From Aselliscus stoliczkanus (taxonomy: Eukaryota; Chordata; Mammalia; Chiroptera; Hipposideridae), in the NCBI GenBank assembly GCA_033961575.1, contig CM066733.1, positions 64,044,921-64,108,920 of the forward strand: a stretch of 64,000 bases of DNA, written 5' to 3'. The notes under the pieces were generated by a model. It did no database searches, was not told the DNA's origin, and saw only the letters and a list, made by a program, of their open reading frames with translations. Below, in pieces: positions 48,840-61,830 of this stretch (position 1 is its first letter; each line of letters begins with the position of its first letter). The position numbers and the translations under genes are program-made.

Positions 48840-49020
48840 AGAGTAACCACAATAACAAACATTTACATGCTATGTGCTCTGCTCCAGGCACTGCTTTAAG
48901 CACTTTGCAAGTTTCTTAACTCTCTAACTCTATAAGGAAAAGCATATTGTAGTCCCATTTTACAGATGAGAAAAGTAAGGCAAAGAGAGGTTAGATAAGT
49001 AAGGTTTCAAGTTGTATTTA
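48840..49020 (-). repeat. MIR, antisense
   Basis: Shows atgctatgtgctctgctcca, ccattttacagatgag and gcaaagagaggtta, the reverse of the MIR body. Confidence 0.75.
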
Positions 49021-50547
49021 ATCTTTACCATCCTCAGTTAACCTAACATCAGACAAAATGCATTTAGCATCAAATATAATCAAATCACTTAATTTTAAAG
49101 ACTGAAGATCCTTAGCAATGAGCAAACTGAAGCCACAAAAGATTTAGGGGCTTACAGAATGTTACAGAGGAAAGTAATTAATTCAACCAATATTATTGAA
49201 TAATCACTAATATTTACTATTATCCTTGCTTTCTAATCCCAGTTCTCTCCATATTGCCACTCAGCCCTATGTAGCTGATAAAGGAACAACAGCTTAACTT
49301 GGAATCTCCTGTGGCAGTTTTTCAGCTGGTGTGGCTTATCTTCAAACCTACCCCTGTATTTGCTTCTTTGTGATGCTGGGATTCAGACTGCAAATCGCAT
49401 CCGCTTTGCCAGCAACTCCCTGGCAGGCTCTACCAACAGGGGGCGCTAGAGAAACGCTGCAGCCTGGAAGAGGGAGACGGGACTGCTTCTTCTTGTTGGC
49501 TTCCTGTTCCTGTCAGTCTTTGCTCCCTGGTAGCAGCAGCTGAATCCAGTTTGCTGTTCTGCCAACACTTGCAAAACCATTGTCATCACACCAGCTCAGA
49601 AAGGCCAGCACACGACAGTGACCCCACTGCAGAAATTGGGTCCTAGTCCCATGGGCTATGCTCTGAGCTCAGGCCCCAGCTGAGCAGTGCCCCACCTCAG
49701 AGGTCCAGGGTTCAGCGCTGTAGGGCCCCTCAACTAAGTTTCTAAGTGTTGATAATTCCAACCTCTTGCCTTTGTCCTCTTCCCCACCCCATCCGGGGGG
49801 TAATAGCTGCGTCCTGAAGGTGGGACCTCGTGGTACATTTTACATTCCTAGTTCTTTAGTACTTAATAACTTAGTACTTCTTTATACTAAATTTGGTGTG
49901 GTTACCAAAGAAAGCACCCCTCAATGTGCTGTCCGGCTTAAATGTGACTAATAAGCAAAGGTGCTGGAATCAGTGTTTTTACAGAGCACTCGCTAAGAGC
50001 ATATGCTGGGGCCAACACCCCCTGCCAGTTGTCCTCCGTCTCTGTTCACTGCAAGATGAGGGCCCCTTGGGTTTGCCCAAGAGCCTTTAGAATGTCTTGG
50101 CCAAGGAGCAAATCCATGCAGCAGTGCTGGATTACAAGCAGATCCATACAGCAGCCTCAAGTCTCTCCATGCTGGAATTTACTTGCAAGTTTTGAAAGGA
50201 CATAATGTGAACTTGGAAACAGCAGAAATGCAATTTATGAATATGTATTTGTGTATATATATCTCCCTTCCTGTTTGCTGCAGAAGCCGAACAGATCACT
50301 GTGCCGGGTGAGGGTCCCAGTGGAGGCCACGAAAGGCCCACCATATTCTCCCTGCCCAGATCTGCATGCCTGTGGTAGTTGCAAAACTGGTTGTTTCCTC
50401 ATGTGTTGGCTTGACTTGGGGATATGAGAAATAAAAAAGAGCCAGAGAGCCAGACAATGGAAGTTCAAACCAGGCACTTAGTGAGAGGAGCCTGGGCCAA
50501 AACAACTCAGGTTCCATGGATGAAGATGAACCTGAGAGACAGCCGGT

Positions 50548-50576
50548 GGGGGAGGGGGGGAGAGGGAGGAGGGAGG

Positions 50577-50629
<53 letters not shown>
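50548..50629. repeat. 82-nt pure purine tract ending in (GA)25
   Basis: From 50548 to 50629 the plus strand has only A and G: a G-rich half (to about 50578), then 25 GA units (50579-50628). Lies in the CLIC5 intron. Frames of repeated Ser-Leu or Arg-Glu across it are artefacts. Confidence 0.98.
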
Positions 50630-50631
<2 letters not shown>

Positions 50632-52519
50632 GAACACACACAAGAGTGAGAAGGTGAGGATTCACACAGGAAGCTCTGACGTTCGCAGGAACTTCCAAGC
50701 TCATGTTCTGAATTTGCTCTTTCATATGAAAACAGTTAGTTCCCACAGCCCAGATTAAGTTTTGGCATCAGAAGCCAAACTGGAGGCCTGACTTGGCTCC
50801 GCCTTCACTCTTTCTGCACTTCAGAGGTTTGCCAGGTCTCTGGGATCTGATAAGCTGCATCAGCAGAAATCCAAGGAGAGAGGAGGCGAGGCCCAGCCTT
50901 TGTCCCCTCACAAGCCATCCTCCCTCTGATCCCCAGCTTCTCCCAATGAACAACTCACCAAGGACAGGGGTGTAACTTAGTCATTTAAGGGCTGAAAGAA
51001 ACTGGAGAAATTGTAGGATGAAGTATAGGGTCTAGGAGACACATTTGTTTACCTTATTTGACAAGCAATTCTTGAGTGGGTGTCAATACATGTGTGAGTG
51101 AGAGAGAAGAAAGGAGGGAGGATGAGAGGGAAATAAAAGCAAGGAAGAATATAACCTACATCTCTTCTTTTAGGCATGAGAAAAATGAATTCCAAAGAGT
51201 GAATGATCTGCCCTGGCTCATGCTGCCAGTCAGATATAGGACTAGAACTTGTATCCCCTGACTTCTAGAATGGGGATCTTTCCATACATCACTCTGGCAC
51301 AGTGTGACTGAACTGGAATCATATCATCCCTACTGGTGCCTCTTGTTCCTCGGGAAATGAGAGTGAAGATGTTTTGGGGTGGAGCAAGGTATGCACTAAT
51401 TAATAAGTTCAAAGATGTTGGCTGGACCTACAATTAATCATTGGGGTGGTCCCAAACCCAAAGTGTCTTCATGTTAATAGGTTGTATTTGCTCGGGCCAC
51501 CAGCACCAGCATGTATGATTTCCTCCCAGCCTCCAGCTCAGACCGAGCCCATGGGGACACCAGTGTACACCCAGCTAAGTGATTTCAACTCCAGCTTGTG
51601 ATTGGATGGAAGCCTGCATTTCTAGCCTGGACTTTAGCTGAAAAAAACAACAGGCAGATATCCAGCTGATAAATGATAACATCTGATTCTTCCCAGTGAA
51701 GGGTAGAAAGAAACTAGGTATCATAAAGACAGAACGAGGTGATGAAATGACCAATCAAAGAGTATTTATTAAAGGGCCACCATCATGCTAAGAGAAGGGC
51801 CTATCCTCACAGAGCTTATTGTCTGACTGAGACAGTAGGACATAAATACATGTGTAGGTAGAGAACAGTGCAACTCTACAATCCCATTGTATTTTTCTCT
51901 AGGCCGGTGAGGGACTGGGAAGGATTTGAGAAGAGTCAATCTAGAGAACTTTGGGGAACATAACTGCTGTCTTCAAATGAGATGAAAAGAACAAGCAGCC
52001 CTGTCTCATGATGGTCCAGAGAACAAAAGGTGGCAGGGAGGCCATCTGGAGGTTATTTTAATAATCAGAGTCATCCAAAATGGTATGGCTGACATGATCA
52101 GAAATGTGCAGTCACAGCTGCAGAGGAGCCTGACACAAACAGAAAGCGGCCCCATTGGGGATGGGAGATTGTTTTGGATAACCTCTGAATTCCCTTTTTT
52201 CCCATTTGCAGGTCCTAAGATTTGTACAGGAAAGGTTACAGTGCCTGTTGAAGACGGTCAGAAAGTGCAACAACAGTAAAAAATAAAAATGTCACTTCTT
52301 ACAGCCTCTATCTCATAAACTGATAGATGAGGAAGTAGATGTCTGCCTGCCCTGGGGAGTTGCTAGAGGGAATGAGAAGGTGGGTCTGTGCACAGAGAAA
52401 ATGCACCTCATAGGGCACATTTAATAGAGATGTGGGGGTGTGGCCAGTGAACACCTATTAGGAAGAGATAAGGAAGAGGCCTTTTGAGTGCTATATATAT
52501 ATATAACTGTATATAATAT

Positions 52520-52740
52520 GACAATAGCAACTATTCTATATTGAGCCCTTACAATATGCCAGGCACTTTCACGCCACATTACTCTCCCAACAACCCTAGA
52601 AATAAGCAATATATGCCTATTTTACAGGTGAAAACTGAACCTCAGAGAGGCTATACAGCTAGCACACAATGGAGGCTGACTCTGGGTTTCTATTCATGTG
52701 ACTTCAGAGCATAGGCTCTCCACCAGCAGGTGGCACTGTC
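52520..52740 (-). repeat. MIR, antisense, next to CLIC5 exon
   Basis: Contains gagcccttacaatatgccag, attttacaggtgaaaactg and cctcagagaggctatacag. It ends about 80 nt from the donor site of the penultimate exon. A short (AT)n run lies just before it (about 52492-52506). Confidence 0.75.
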
Positions 52741-52818
52741 CTTGAGTTACCCACACAGGTGACCCCAGCCCAAGATGGAGTTGGACCTGGAGAGCCCTTG
52801 CAGACTGAAATCTCTTAC

Positions 52819-53003
52819 CTTGACCACATGGAGCTTGGGCAACAGATTGCAGTCGGCCAGGGTCAGCTCATCCCCATCCAGGAACTTGCGTTTGGACCCC
52901 TTGTCATCCTCCCCGGGGGAGTTGGCGTCAATCTCCTCTGGCAGAGGGGTACTCAGGTAGTCATCAAGTTTCTTCAGTGCCTTAGTCAGGCCTCTCTCAA
53001 GGG
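52819..53003 (-). CDS. CLIC5: CLIC5 penultimate coding exon
   Basis: This minus-strand exon is 185 nt, with two bases completing a split codon (predicted Ala, using a G from the missing upstream exon) and then 61 codons. It begins [16 protein letters not shown], contains the variable acidic loop [13 protein letters not shown] and the CLIC signature [20 protein letters not shown], and ends LHVVK. It is flanked by a pyrimidine-rich acceptor ending CCAG (53007-53004) and a GTAAGA donor (52818-52813). The product is part of the C-terminal GST-like helical domain. The [12 protein letters not shown] helix is characteristic of CLIC proteins. Choice of CLIC5 over CLIC4 or CLIC6 rests on [12 protein letters not shown] and PEEIDAN plus the terminal exon. 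The acidic loop appears one residue longer than the human form I recall (GEDDKGSK against GEDKGSR). An in-frame ATG at 53010-53008 spans the splice site and is not a start. Confidence 0.95.
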
Positions 53004-53099
53004 CTGGCATGGAACAGCAAAAGAAGTGTCTTTAGCCAACCTTGCCACTGGAGACACCCACCATCTTCAGAGTAATGTAGCTTATCCCAAACCCCTCAT

Positions 53100-53400
53100 C
53101 ACACTACAGAATACCTGGCAGCCATTAAACATGATGCACTAGAAGAGTATTAAATGGCCTGAAAAAGCAAGACTTAACCAAACAATAGACACTAGCTAAT
53201 CTTGTATTTTTTTGAAAAATAAAATAGAAATGAAATGCAAATGCAACCATTAGGATATATATCAAAGCTTAGTGCTTATCTCCAAGTTTTATTTTTCTTT
53301 TTTGCTTGTGTATATTTTGCCAATAATCCACAATTAACCCACATAATAATTTTGTATAAAGAAAGGGCTATTCCATAAGTAAATGACAACTGTACAGCAG
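53100..53400 (+). repeat. L1 3'-end fragment, weak
   Basis: Begins gcagccattaaacatgatgc and continues into an AT-rich 3' UTR-like tract ending near 53370. Directly upstream, in gene sense, of the penultimate CLIC5 exon. Confidence 0.45.
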
Positions 53401-55199
53401 TCCTAGGACAGGGCAATGCACTGGATTTTGTGGGAGTATGAACTATGGCTAACCCAGCCTGAGATGGGAGGGAAGAGGGCAAAACCTAGGAAAGTGAGAG
53501 GCCATGCTTGGTGGTTTCCCCAGAGAATCAGTGAGTATCAGGGAGGCATACTTGAGTTTACACCAGAAAAGAGTGTTCTAAAAATCAGTGTTGCCCAAAA
53601 AATGGAAAGGCCAATACACCAAGCAGTGGGCTCTACTGGAAATGTGCAATCACAACTGCACAGAAATCTGCCATGGATACAGCTCAAATAATAAACATCC
53701 AAATGAAGACAATATGGCTGAAGACTTTTATAATCTTGCCCCAATCATTCTCTCTCCAATAATTCCTTTAGTCACAAGAGCAGAACAAAATACTCAACTA
53801 GGAAGTCACCATCACTGAACCATTCCACCAAGAATCTCATGAACCATTCCAGCCATAGGACACCATGGAGCTATCCACCTGAGCTCAAGGGACAGAGGTG
53901 CAGGAGATGACTGGCTGTGTCATTCAGTAACCACTGCACCTGTGTCATCAGCCCCATCGCCTGGTTTACAGAGTGACACTGAGATCACAGGAATCACTCC
54001 TGATATTAATCCCAGCAGATAAAAAGGGGATGCTGCCCCTGGAGGAAGAGCCCAGTGGACTGTGTGCTCTTGTTCAGATTTCCCCAAATGTGCCTTCTGT
54101 TAGCCACTCCTCATAACCCGCATTTGTCTTTTCATGGAAGGCCTTTTGTTTGAGACAATGAAATGACACCAGCCCAAGATAAATCAATTGAAAGCTTACT
54201 GGAATGTTTAAAAACAGACTGGAGGTTGGACATAGTTTCTCAATACTTCCTTCTCCCTGGTGTGGCATTTGAACTTGTACTTCATCATCTGCTTTGTGTT
54301 TCCAGTTTGGGAAACAGAGTGAGCAGGGCTGGGAAAAATGCTTGTATTTCCCTTAGTAATTATCTAGACTAGAATGGGATTGCAAGCCTATTCAAGAGCC
54401 ATAGCAGAGGGTGGGCGGCACCCAGCAGTACTTATTATACACCCTCCTCTCCCCCAAGCACTTGTGATTTATATTGGGTTTCTTTGCTTCCTCAAATCCC
54501 TTTCAGTTGCAAAAATTATGACAAAATCTTGATTATAATGGTGAAAGGAAAAATCAGAGTGTCTGTTGAAACTTGACCAACTGATATCTGAGAAAGGGAC
54601 ATGGGATGGGAAATGAGACATGGACCATTCTGATTCCAAATGTCCCTTGGAGACCTGAGCAGGCCACTGCCCAAGTCTGTGCCCAAGTCTCCTGGTCTGG
54701 GAACTATTATGACATTTGGTAAAAGAGACCTAGAGTAGCAACTGAAACTTCTTGGGAAGACAGTCCTGGATAAAGTTAAACTCTTTCTCTAGTGATCTCT
54801 TGAGATGGAAGGATAAAATTCGGCAATAGGTGTGGTTGTTACCTTATGTCACAACGGTGACATATCACGTAACATACCAAGTAGCCACATTATGAGAATG
54901 TGCTCCATGTGTCCATTTCATCACTTGCATTTGTGTATTTTGGATTGATAATGTGAAGGTTCAGTTGGTGATAATCATGGTAGAGAAAAGAGGAGACCAG
55001 GCAGCAGGAACAGGACCATATGGCCTGCAGCTAATGCTGTATTTATATTTTGACCCTGCCCAGAGTGGATTTAATGCAATGCTGCTGGAGCTTAGGTGTC
55101 AGGGTCCCTTAATGACATGGGCCCCTTCCAAGGCCTTGAAGCTGACTTTTAAAATGCCTTCTTCGTACTCATTGTATTGGCTTTAGACCCCACAAATCT

Positions 55200-55400
55200 T
55201 GGAAACATCCCTCATCTTGGCACTTACTAAGTGTGACCTTGGGCAAGTTCCTGAACTTCACCAAGCTTTGGTTCCCTCATCTCAACTATGGGACTAAACA
55301 CCCCTAACCCTCATAAAGCCATTATGAGGATTAACTCAGATTATGCAGGGAAAGTGCCTCATACATTGCCTGGCCCATACCAGGACAACCAGTTATTGTC
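55200..55400 (+). repeat. MIR
   Basis: Reads taagtgtgaccttgggcaag, ttccctcatctcaactatgg, tgaggattaactcaga and cattgcctggcccataccag. Confidence 0.75.
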
Positions 55401-58400
55401 AGCTATTGCTATTGCATCAGTAAATGTGACAGTCATCCTGCTCTCGGTCTCTCACCCCACACTCTTGGTCAGTGTGTTCCCAAAAAATCCAAAATGTGGC
55501 AGGCAATAAGAGACTCTATGATGCTCCAATTCTAAGGCCCAGTCCATGGAGGAGGAAATCAACAGTCCAGAGCTTTGCTTCTCTTACTGATTTAATATAT
55601 AGCCACAGCTCTGTCCCTTAAACTCTTTTGGGATCCTTCTTGGTGACAAGCCACGTTGAGAGGCATGGCCAGAGGGAAATAGATGCCACAGGCCCGTGGG
55701 CTAATGCACTGACATATTATCAAATAACAAATGCCAGCACCCATACATTCTCTGCCAGTTCTTTTCCCTCCTACCTGCCCATGCATTCCCCTGACCCTGG
55801 CTCAATCTGGCATCCATAGAATTTAATTATCTCTTTCAGCTGATGGCATCCAAGTTATGAAAAAGTTGGTGCTGAAGCTTTTGCTCTGTGATAGTGAGGG
55901 AGATATGAAAGGAACCAGAGCGGTAAGAAGATGTTAAATCCTTCAGTGTTCGAACTTGAAACCTTCCCTCCAAAAGACTTCCCCTGGGTAGGAAGACAGG
56001 TTACCCTCTGACCGCAGCAAACAAGTCTGAGGCCAAGGGACCCCGAGACGCTGGACCACTAACATCCCAGGCACTTGATGGATACCCAGTCTTTTAATTG
56101 CTTTCTTCTCCTCTCCACCCCACCCTCCTCATAAAGATTTATTCTGTACCACACACAAATGCATCGGATAAAATATGTGATGAGGAAATAAGGGGGAATA
56201 GTTCATAAATATTCTCAGCCATATGCAAACAATCTCAAATTTATTTTTCTCTTTTTTAAGGAGGGAAAAAAAATCCACCCATTCCATGATCACTTCCAGA
56301 TTCACTGAGGTTGATATTACATAAGACCCAATATTGTTTTCTTGTCATAGAGAAATAATGACTTGGAAACGGCAATTTGAGCTAAGAAAATAATATACTC
56401 TTACCAGGGTATGGAGGCTGAATGGGGACCAGGGAGCCAAGACTCTAGTTCAGCCTCCAACAAGCTCTTGCAAGCCCAGCTCAGCGCTGGTTTGCTTTGT
56501 ACACCAGGGATATTGATGGGCAAGCAGCCATGCAGACCCCTTGGGGCTCAAAATTCACTTGAAATGGAGCAGATGCCAAAGGTGCTCTTTGTGGGCCCAA
56601 CAGGCGCAACTCTGTGGGCCCAGGTGAATGTACTAGGTTTCTCATGCATGGTTTTTCTCTGGCATATGAACTTGCAGAGAGATAAGAACCAGGGGTCCAT
56701 TTCTGCCAGCATCTGCAGTCTGAATGGATGGAGGTCTGGTCAGCTCTCCATGGAGAAGGAGATCGTGGCTATGGGAGGGCTGGTCCCAGGCCGAGCACTG
56801 GGCTCCCCTCTGCTCTAATCCTGCTGCCCAGCCCCAGCAAGAAATGCATGTACTGAATTTCTGAAGTGGAGTGGGATGTTTATGCAAACTATCATTTAAA
56901 TACACAATGAAGCCCTTGCGATGGGAATAATTCTTGATCCCATTTAACAGATAAAGAAATTGAGTCTTGGACTTACCCAAAGCACAAACATAGGTACAAG
57001 CAAAATACTCAAACTACTCCTGGATGTACAAAAAAAAGGTACCTGCTTTATTTTGTTTTTAACTGCTGTGGATTCCTTGCAAGCTCCCAACCCTTGGATA
57101 GTGGGAAAACAATAACTTCAAGTTAGTCCTTCCTGGATTATAACCTAGTCTGATGCAATCATCTAAATAGTCCCTCTAGAGAATTCTCAGTCGCTTTTGC
57201 ATTAAAAAAAAAAGAACTAGTCAGTTTCTCAGAAAGCCTCCTTCTCTGCACTTCTCCCTGAGGAAATGGGGGTGATGGGGGAGAAGGCCCCTGTCACCTC
57301 ATGGCACCTGGGAGATGGGGATAGAAGGCTTGGGGAAGCTAACACAAGTCCTGCGTCTCTTCTCAATTACGCCGAATCTCCACTTCCTTCCAGAGTAACC
57401 ACGGGGATGTTGACCCAAGGATAGTAAGAGGTGGGCTCTTGGCCTCCCTTCAAGATCCTGGAAGGATACTTGAGCAAAGGGCCACACGGGGCTTCCCAGA
57501 CATTTCTAGTTCTCTCTCCGCCCCCTCCACACCACCTGTCTCTTCTCCGTCATCCCCAAATCCCCTGGACAGGAAGGAGCAGGCCTTCCTTTCCTTTTTC
57601 CTGAGTCAAGTAGTCCATCAAACACAGAGCAGCAAGTCCTTCTGTGAGCTAAGTCCCCCACACCTGGTTCTTCATGTGCTAAAATTGAGAAATAAATGAA
57701 TTAAGGACATTTTTAGACAATAGCTTGCTTGCAAGGCTACTGTCTTGTTGAAAAGGCTATTTTGAGTACCAGAAGTTAAATATTGAATGCCTTTGTCTTT
57801 CTGAGAATTCCTCTATAGAAATCCTCATCTCTCAAGGGGGCCTATGGGTGCCTAGGACAGATTAGAATCATGTCCTCAGAATGGCAAAGAGAAAGATATT
57901 TTCAAAATAGTAGCCCTATTATACAAGTTAGAAGAAAAACCAGGATTCAAAAACAGGGCTGGTGGATTCCAAACCTTATAATTCTTCTGCCCTGCAAGGT
58001 GCCTCTGGGTGCCAAGAACTTCCCCATGGCTCCTTGGGGGTCCACCCAGCCTTCCAACTTCCTTTCATGCTGTCAACCCTTCCAACACATGCTTATTCTC
58101 CTGACAAGTGTGTGGCTATCAGCTTATTACTCCTCATGCCCGACCTTCCAAGTAACTTGAGAGCATATTTGTGTTCCGTTATTAATGGCTTGATTTTACC
58201 TGGAATTTTCATTGCTTTCAACAACCATGATCAGGTCTAGAAGGAGTTATCTCTGAAGAGAGAGCCTACCAGGACCCTTCGCATCATTTCTCAGCAACAA
58301 ATAGCAAGTCTGCCTGTACTCGGACCGATGCTGTCACAGTGTCTGTGTGACAGCAAAACATCTGGGAGAAACGTGAGACATCTAATTGGGTTTTGTCTGT

Positions 58401-58483
58401 GAAGAAAGAAATATCTAGAGACTAGTGGAGGACTGAATGAAGTTTTTACTTTTCATCTTCTCATTTAAGAGTACGTAGATCTA

Positions 58484-58910
58484 GGGCCGGCTGAGTGGAG
58501 CATTGGTTAGGAGCTGGCTTGGGACACCAGTGGACCCGGTTCGGATCCCACATATGAGGCCCAGTGACACTGCCCTCTGAGCTAACAACAGCTCCACCTG
58601 GAGCTGGGCTGTGTGAGCCCCGGCGACGGTGTAGGCTGCAGCCCCTGCTGCAGTGGACTGCCGTAGGCTACAGTGAGTGGCCGGCAGCGAGCGTGAGCTG
58701 CCAATAACCCCAGTGAGCGACCATCCAGAGGCTGGCGACTGATCTGCCTCATCCGGGAAGAGCGCAATGATGATACCAACATGGGCCAGTGAAGCAATGT
58801 CCTCCGCAACTAGACTGAAGAACAAAAAGACAGCAACTTGTCTGTTCCCCTTCCCCGATTCCCCAACGCTGTTCCCTTCCCGATTCCCTAATAAAAAATC
58901 TTAAAAAAAA
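58484..58910 (+). repeat. Long composite tRNA-derived SINE, plus strand
   Basis: Flanked by 17-bp direct repeats (58467-58483, 58911-58927) that differ at one base. It starts ggccggctgagtgg, has the B-box-like ggttcggatccc, the body with gctgcagcccctgctgcag, and ends aataaaaaatcttaaaaaaa. Compared with the copy at 445-888 it has an extra partial duplication near the 3' end (gattccc repeated around 58856-58890). A 114-codon minus-strand frame starts inside it; part of that frame is shared with the other long copy. Confidence 0.9.
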
Positions 58911-59919
58911 AAGAGTATGTAGATCTAACCAAAGGATGTAAAGAGAAAAACAAAAACAACCAACCAACAAACAAACAAAAACCCAAAAGCACAGCTGTGT
59001 TTCAAGGGAGACCACAGCATAAATTTCTCTGGCCATCACATACCCTTAGAGAGAAAACACAAAGTTGACTACACCATGATGACAATTGATAGTTTTAAAC
59101 TTGCATGATAATGTCATGGGAACGAAAAATCAAAGAATAAGAATTTAATATCACTTCTCCCTCAGCTTTTGGAGGAAGAAGCCTTTCTTTAGAAACTGAG
59201 AGAGGTTACATTGTTTTACACAAGATGCCCAGGACCAAAGGTCCATGAGAGAGGAGGGAGTTGCAGTAGCCGGAAGGCCCAGGAGATCTATGAGGGGTGG
59301 GAGCAGAGAAGATGCAGGCCAGGTGGGCGGAAAAGGCGCTGTTATAAAGGCTACGATTTTGAGGCGAGACATAGATGTTCTAAGGGAACTTTTAGGACAT
59401 TTGGCTTTGTGATAGGCACTGTAATTCCCTCCCCCGCAAGAAACCTTCTGTAAAGATTTACATTCACCTTTCCAGTTTGGGGAGCTGAGGTCATGTAGCT
59501 TTTCTTCCTTGGAAAAGTCCTTAAAGAGAAAGTAAGGTGGCCCAGTTATAGCTGGGTTTTGTGAATATGAAAGACCACACAGAGGTCTTTCAAACAGGTG
59601 GAAACTTGGGGCCACACCCTCTGATCCATAGTGACTCTTCTAGAACACAGAGAAGGTAAGGGGTGGCTGATCCCTACCGTTCCTTTGTCTCTTAAAACAG
59701 TATCTATGCTGGGTCCTTAGAACACACTGAGGCAGAAATAGCAGCAGGATGGTAGAAGATGGGAACTGGGCTTTCTTTGGTGGGTTTGGGGGGTCCTTCT
59801 CTCCTCTGCCTGGGCCCTCTGGCTATGTTAGCATGTCCTGGGATCATCATGGAAGGGACAGAGAGAGCCTGGGTGGGGGTGTCAGGTAATAATAGGTCTT
59901 GTGATAATAGATATGGCAG

Positions 59920-60030
59920 CAGAGTGGTGCATCTACTCTGGTGTCCAGGAGACCTGGGTTTGAATCCTGCCACTGGCTATGGTTATTCACAGGTTGCTGT
60001 TAAAGCATCTTCTATAGAGCCTGGGGCATA
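59920..60030 (+). repeat. MIR 5' portion
   Basis: Carries gtggtgcatctactctgg, gacctgggtttgaatcctgc and cactggctatggttattc, as in the first half of MIR. Confidence 0.6.
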
Positions 60031-60690
60031 GAGGGACCAAACCAAAGACAGCTCTTAGTATTCTCGCTGTAGAACTTAAGTTTATGAGAGAATGGGAAGG
60101 AAGGAGAGACTGAGTGAAAGACTAAAGCAAGAGAGCAACTCAAGGCAGAAGTTCTCTGAACTGAAGCTTATCTGAGCATCCTAGAACTTCCCAGGTCTGA
60201 GGAGAACCCTGAAAAGCTCAGTGGAGGAAGCTCCCTCCTGCCTTTCCCAACATGTTCAGGCTCCCAAGTCGCCTGGAATCATCTCTTTGAGCTTGGCATG
60301 GTTCTCTCCAGGCCATGTGGGTGTGTCACATTTTCTCGGTCTGAGAGTTTGGAGAACTCATGTCCACCTTTGGCATCAGACCAAGCACACTGGACTTGGC
60401 CTCACGGCCAGAGAGAAGGATGTTGTCAGATGGACTCTGGCTGTGAGAAGACCCAGGGGCTCATATGTGGGAAGCGATTCCCGGGGCTCTGTTTCTAGGC
60501 ACTGGTGAAAACAGGAAAAGTGGGAAGACAAAAAGGGGTTTATGAGAAAGCAAAATGCAATGGCAACTTCAACAGATTCCCTGCTGTTTCCTCATGCTGC
60601 ATCAGCTGGGCTAGAGAAGAGTCCACAGCTCATGCTGCAGTTGTTATTATTTGTTTGTTCTAGAAACGATTTTGGCCTTGAATGAGGGTG

Positions 60691-60705
60691 GCGGGGGGGG
60701 GGGGG
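60691..60705. repeat. Oligo-G run
   Basis: A run of thirteen or more G residues within gcggggg...gcgaa, in the CLIC5 intron. Another homopolymer run (C13) is at about 20327-20339. Confidence 0.85.
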
Positions 60706-61309
60706 CGAATTAAATGATAAATGCCAACAGTTATTTCCAGTAAGAGGCCAGTCAATGATTCTTTACTCCCAAGGTAGGATTCAAGTCTTATAACTATGGT
60801 GAAATGGGACATAGGATGCTATTGGATACAGCCACAGACTCCATATTTGGTGGAGAGAATCATCGAGTGAATGGGCACTCTGATACATTTCTGAAGAATT
60901 CAGGGACTTTTCCTTCAGGAAGAAACAGGTCCTTTGTATAGTGTCCTCCCCGAGCCCAAAGGGGGATCATTATGAAGAATCATCCTGTTTATCCATCTCC
61001 ACAAATCAACCTGATATTTGCTCTATGTTCAGAAGTATTATTCACAACAACAACAACAACAAAAAACAACACATTTTTTTTTTAAGGCAAGTCTTTGGCT
61101 GTGTTTAAAACACCAGCACAGTACAGAATGTTGGACAACTTCTGCACACTTTTCCGAAGACATTTTTGTTTTTTAAGTATGAAGGGAATGATAGATAGTA
61201 CAGACAGTTCCAGATTCAGATAATTTTTCTGAATCTCCTAAAAGCTGCAGTACATTTGAAGTCAAAGATGATTACTTAGGTGTTCCCATTTAGCTTTCCC
61301 TTTGCGAAC

Positions 61310-61830
61310 ATAGCCTGTGCCATGTAAGCACCCCACATGTTTATTTATCAACAGGAGGAGAGAGAGACGGAGAGAGATTGACTCTGAACAGAGCCAGCAG
61401 AAGAGGAACTGCAGAAACTTGCCAGGGACGGTGCGCTAGCTGGAGCCTGGGCCGGGTAGGTTCCTACAGGGCAGCCTGGCCCAGGCGTTAGCGATGGGGC
61501 GGTGGCGACCCCTTCTGGCCTAGCCTTACACGCAGAAAACCTTTCTACGTCTTTCACAGAGAGCATGTACGTCCGTGTGTTTTCTATTACGCTGTCCAGA
61601 AACTCATAAATGGTTGTAAAACCCATTGTGCTAATAGAAGGAACGACATAAATGCTGACTGAAGCTATTAATGCTGGTTATAGTTTATGTAGCAGACTGA
61701 ATCAGGCTGAAAACTGTGAGTTTTTTATGGCTCCTTTATAACACGTTGTTTTTAAATATCAGGCTGTAGATTAGGTTTAGTGCTGATGGTCGAACATTTG
61801 GAATGAGCTGGTCAAGGGAGAGTCTAACTT
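61310..61830. promoter_or_regulatory. Repeat-free intronic stretch, candidate conserved element
   Basis: No interspersed repeat is visible. It has homeodomain-like gctattaatgctgg, catgtttatttatcaac and a CpG-containing minus-strand frame of 92 codons (61348-61626) whose ATG has a good Kozak context (A at -3, G at +4). No protein family is recognised, so I do not call a gene. Confidence 0.3.

Larger units (their letters stand above)
47326..52818 (-). other. CLIC5: CLIC5 intron between the last two coding exons
   Basis: The intron is 5493 nt, with donor GTAAGA at 52818-52813 and acceptor TTACAG at 47331-47326, preceded on the minus strand by a pyrimidine-rich stretch. It contains an AT-rich TTTTATTT tract (about 47467-47530), an L1 3'-end fragment (about 47540-47970), MIR copies, and an 82-nt purine tract ending in (GA)25. 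Open frames inside it, such as the Ser-Leu repeat frames antisense to the GA tract, are artefacts. No other exon was recognised inside it. Confidence 0.9.

Noticed and set aside
50296..50746. Ser-Leu and Arg-Glu repeat proteins
   Set aside because: Direct translation of the (GA)n tract; two-codon repeats arise in any frame of a dinucleotide array.
59151..59615. 154-codon minus-strand open frame
   Set aside because: No family resemblance; composition ordinary for translated non-coding DNA; lies in a CLIC5 intron.
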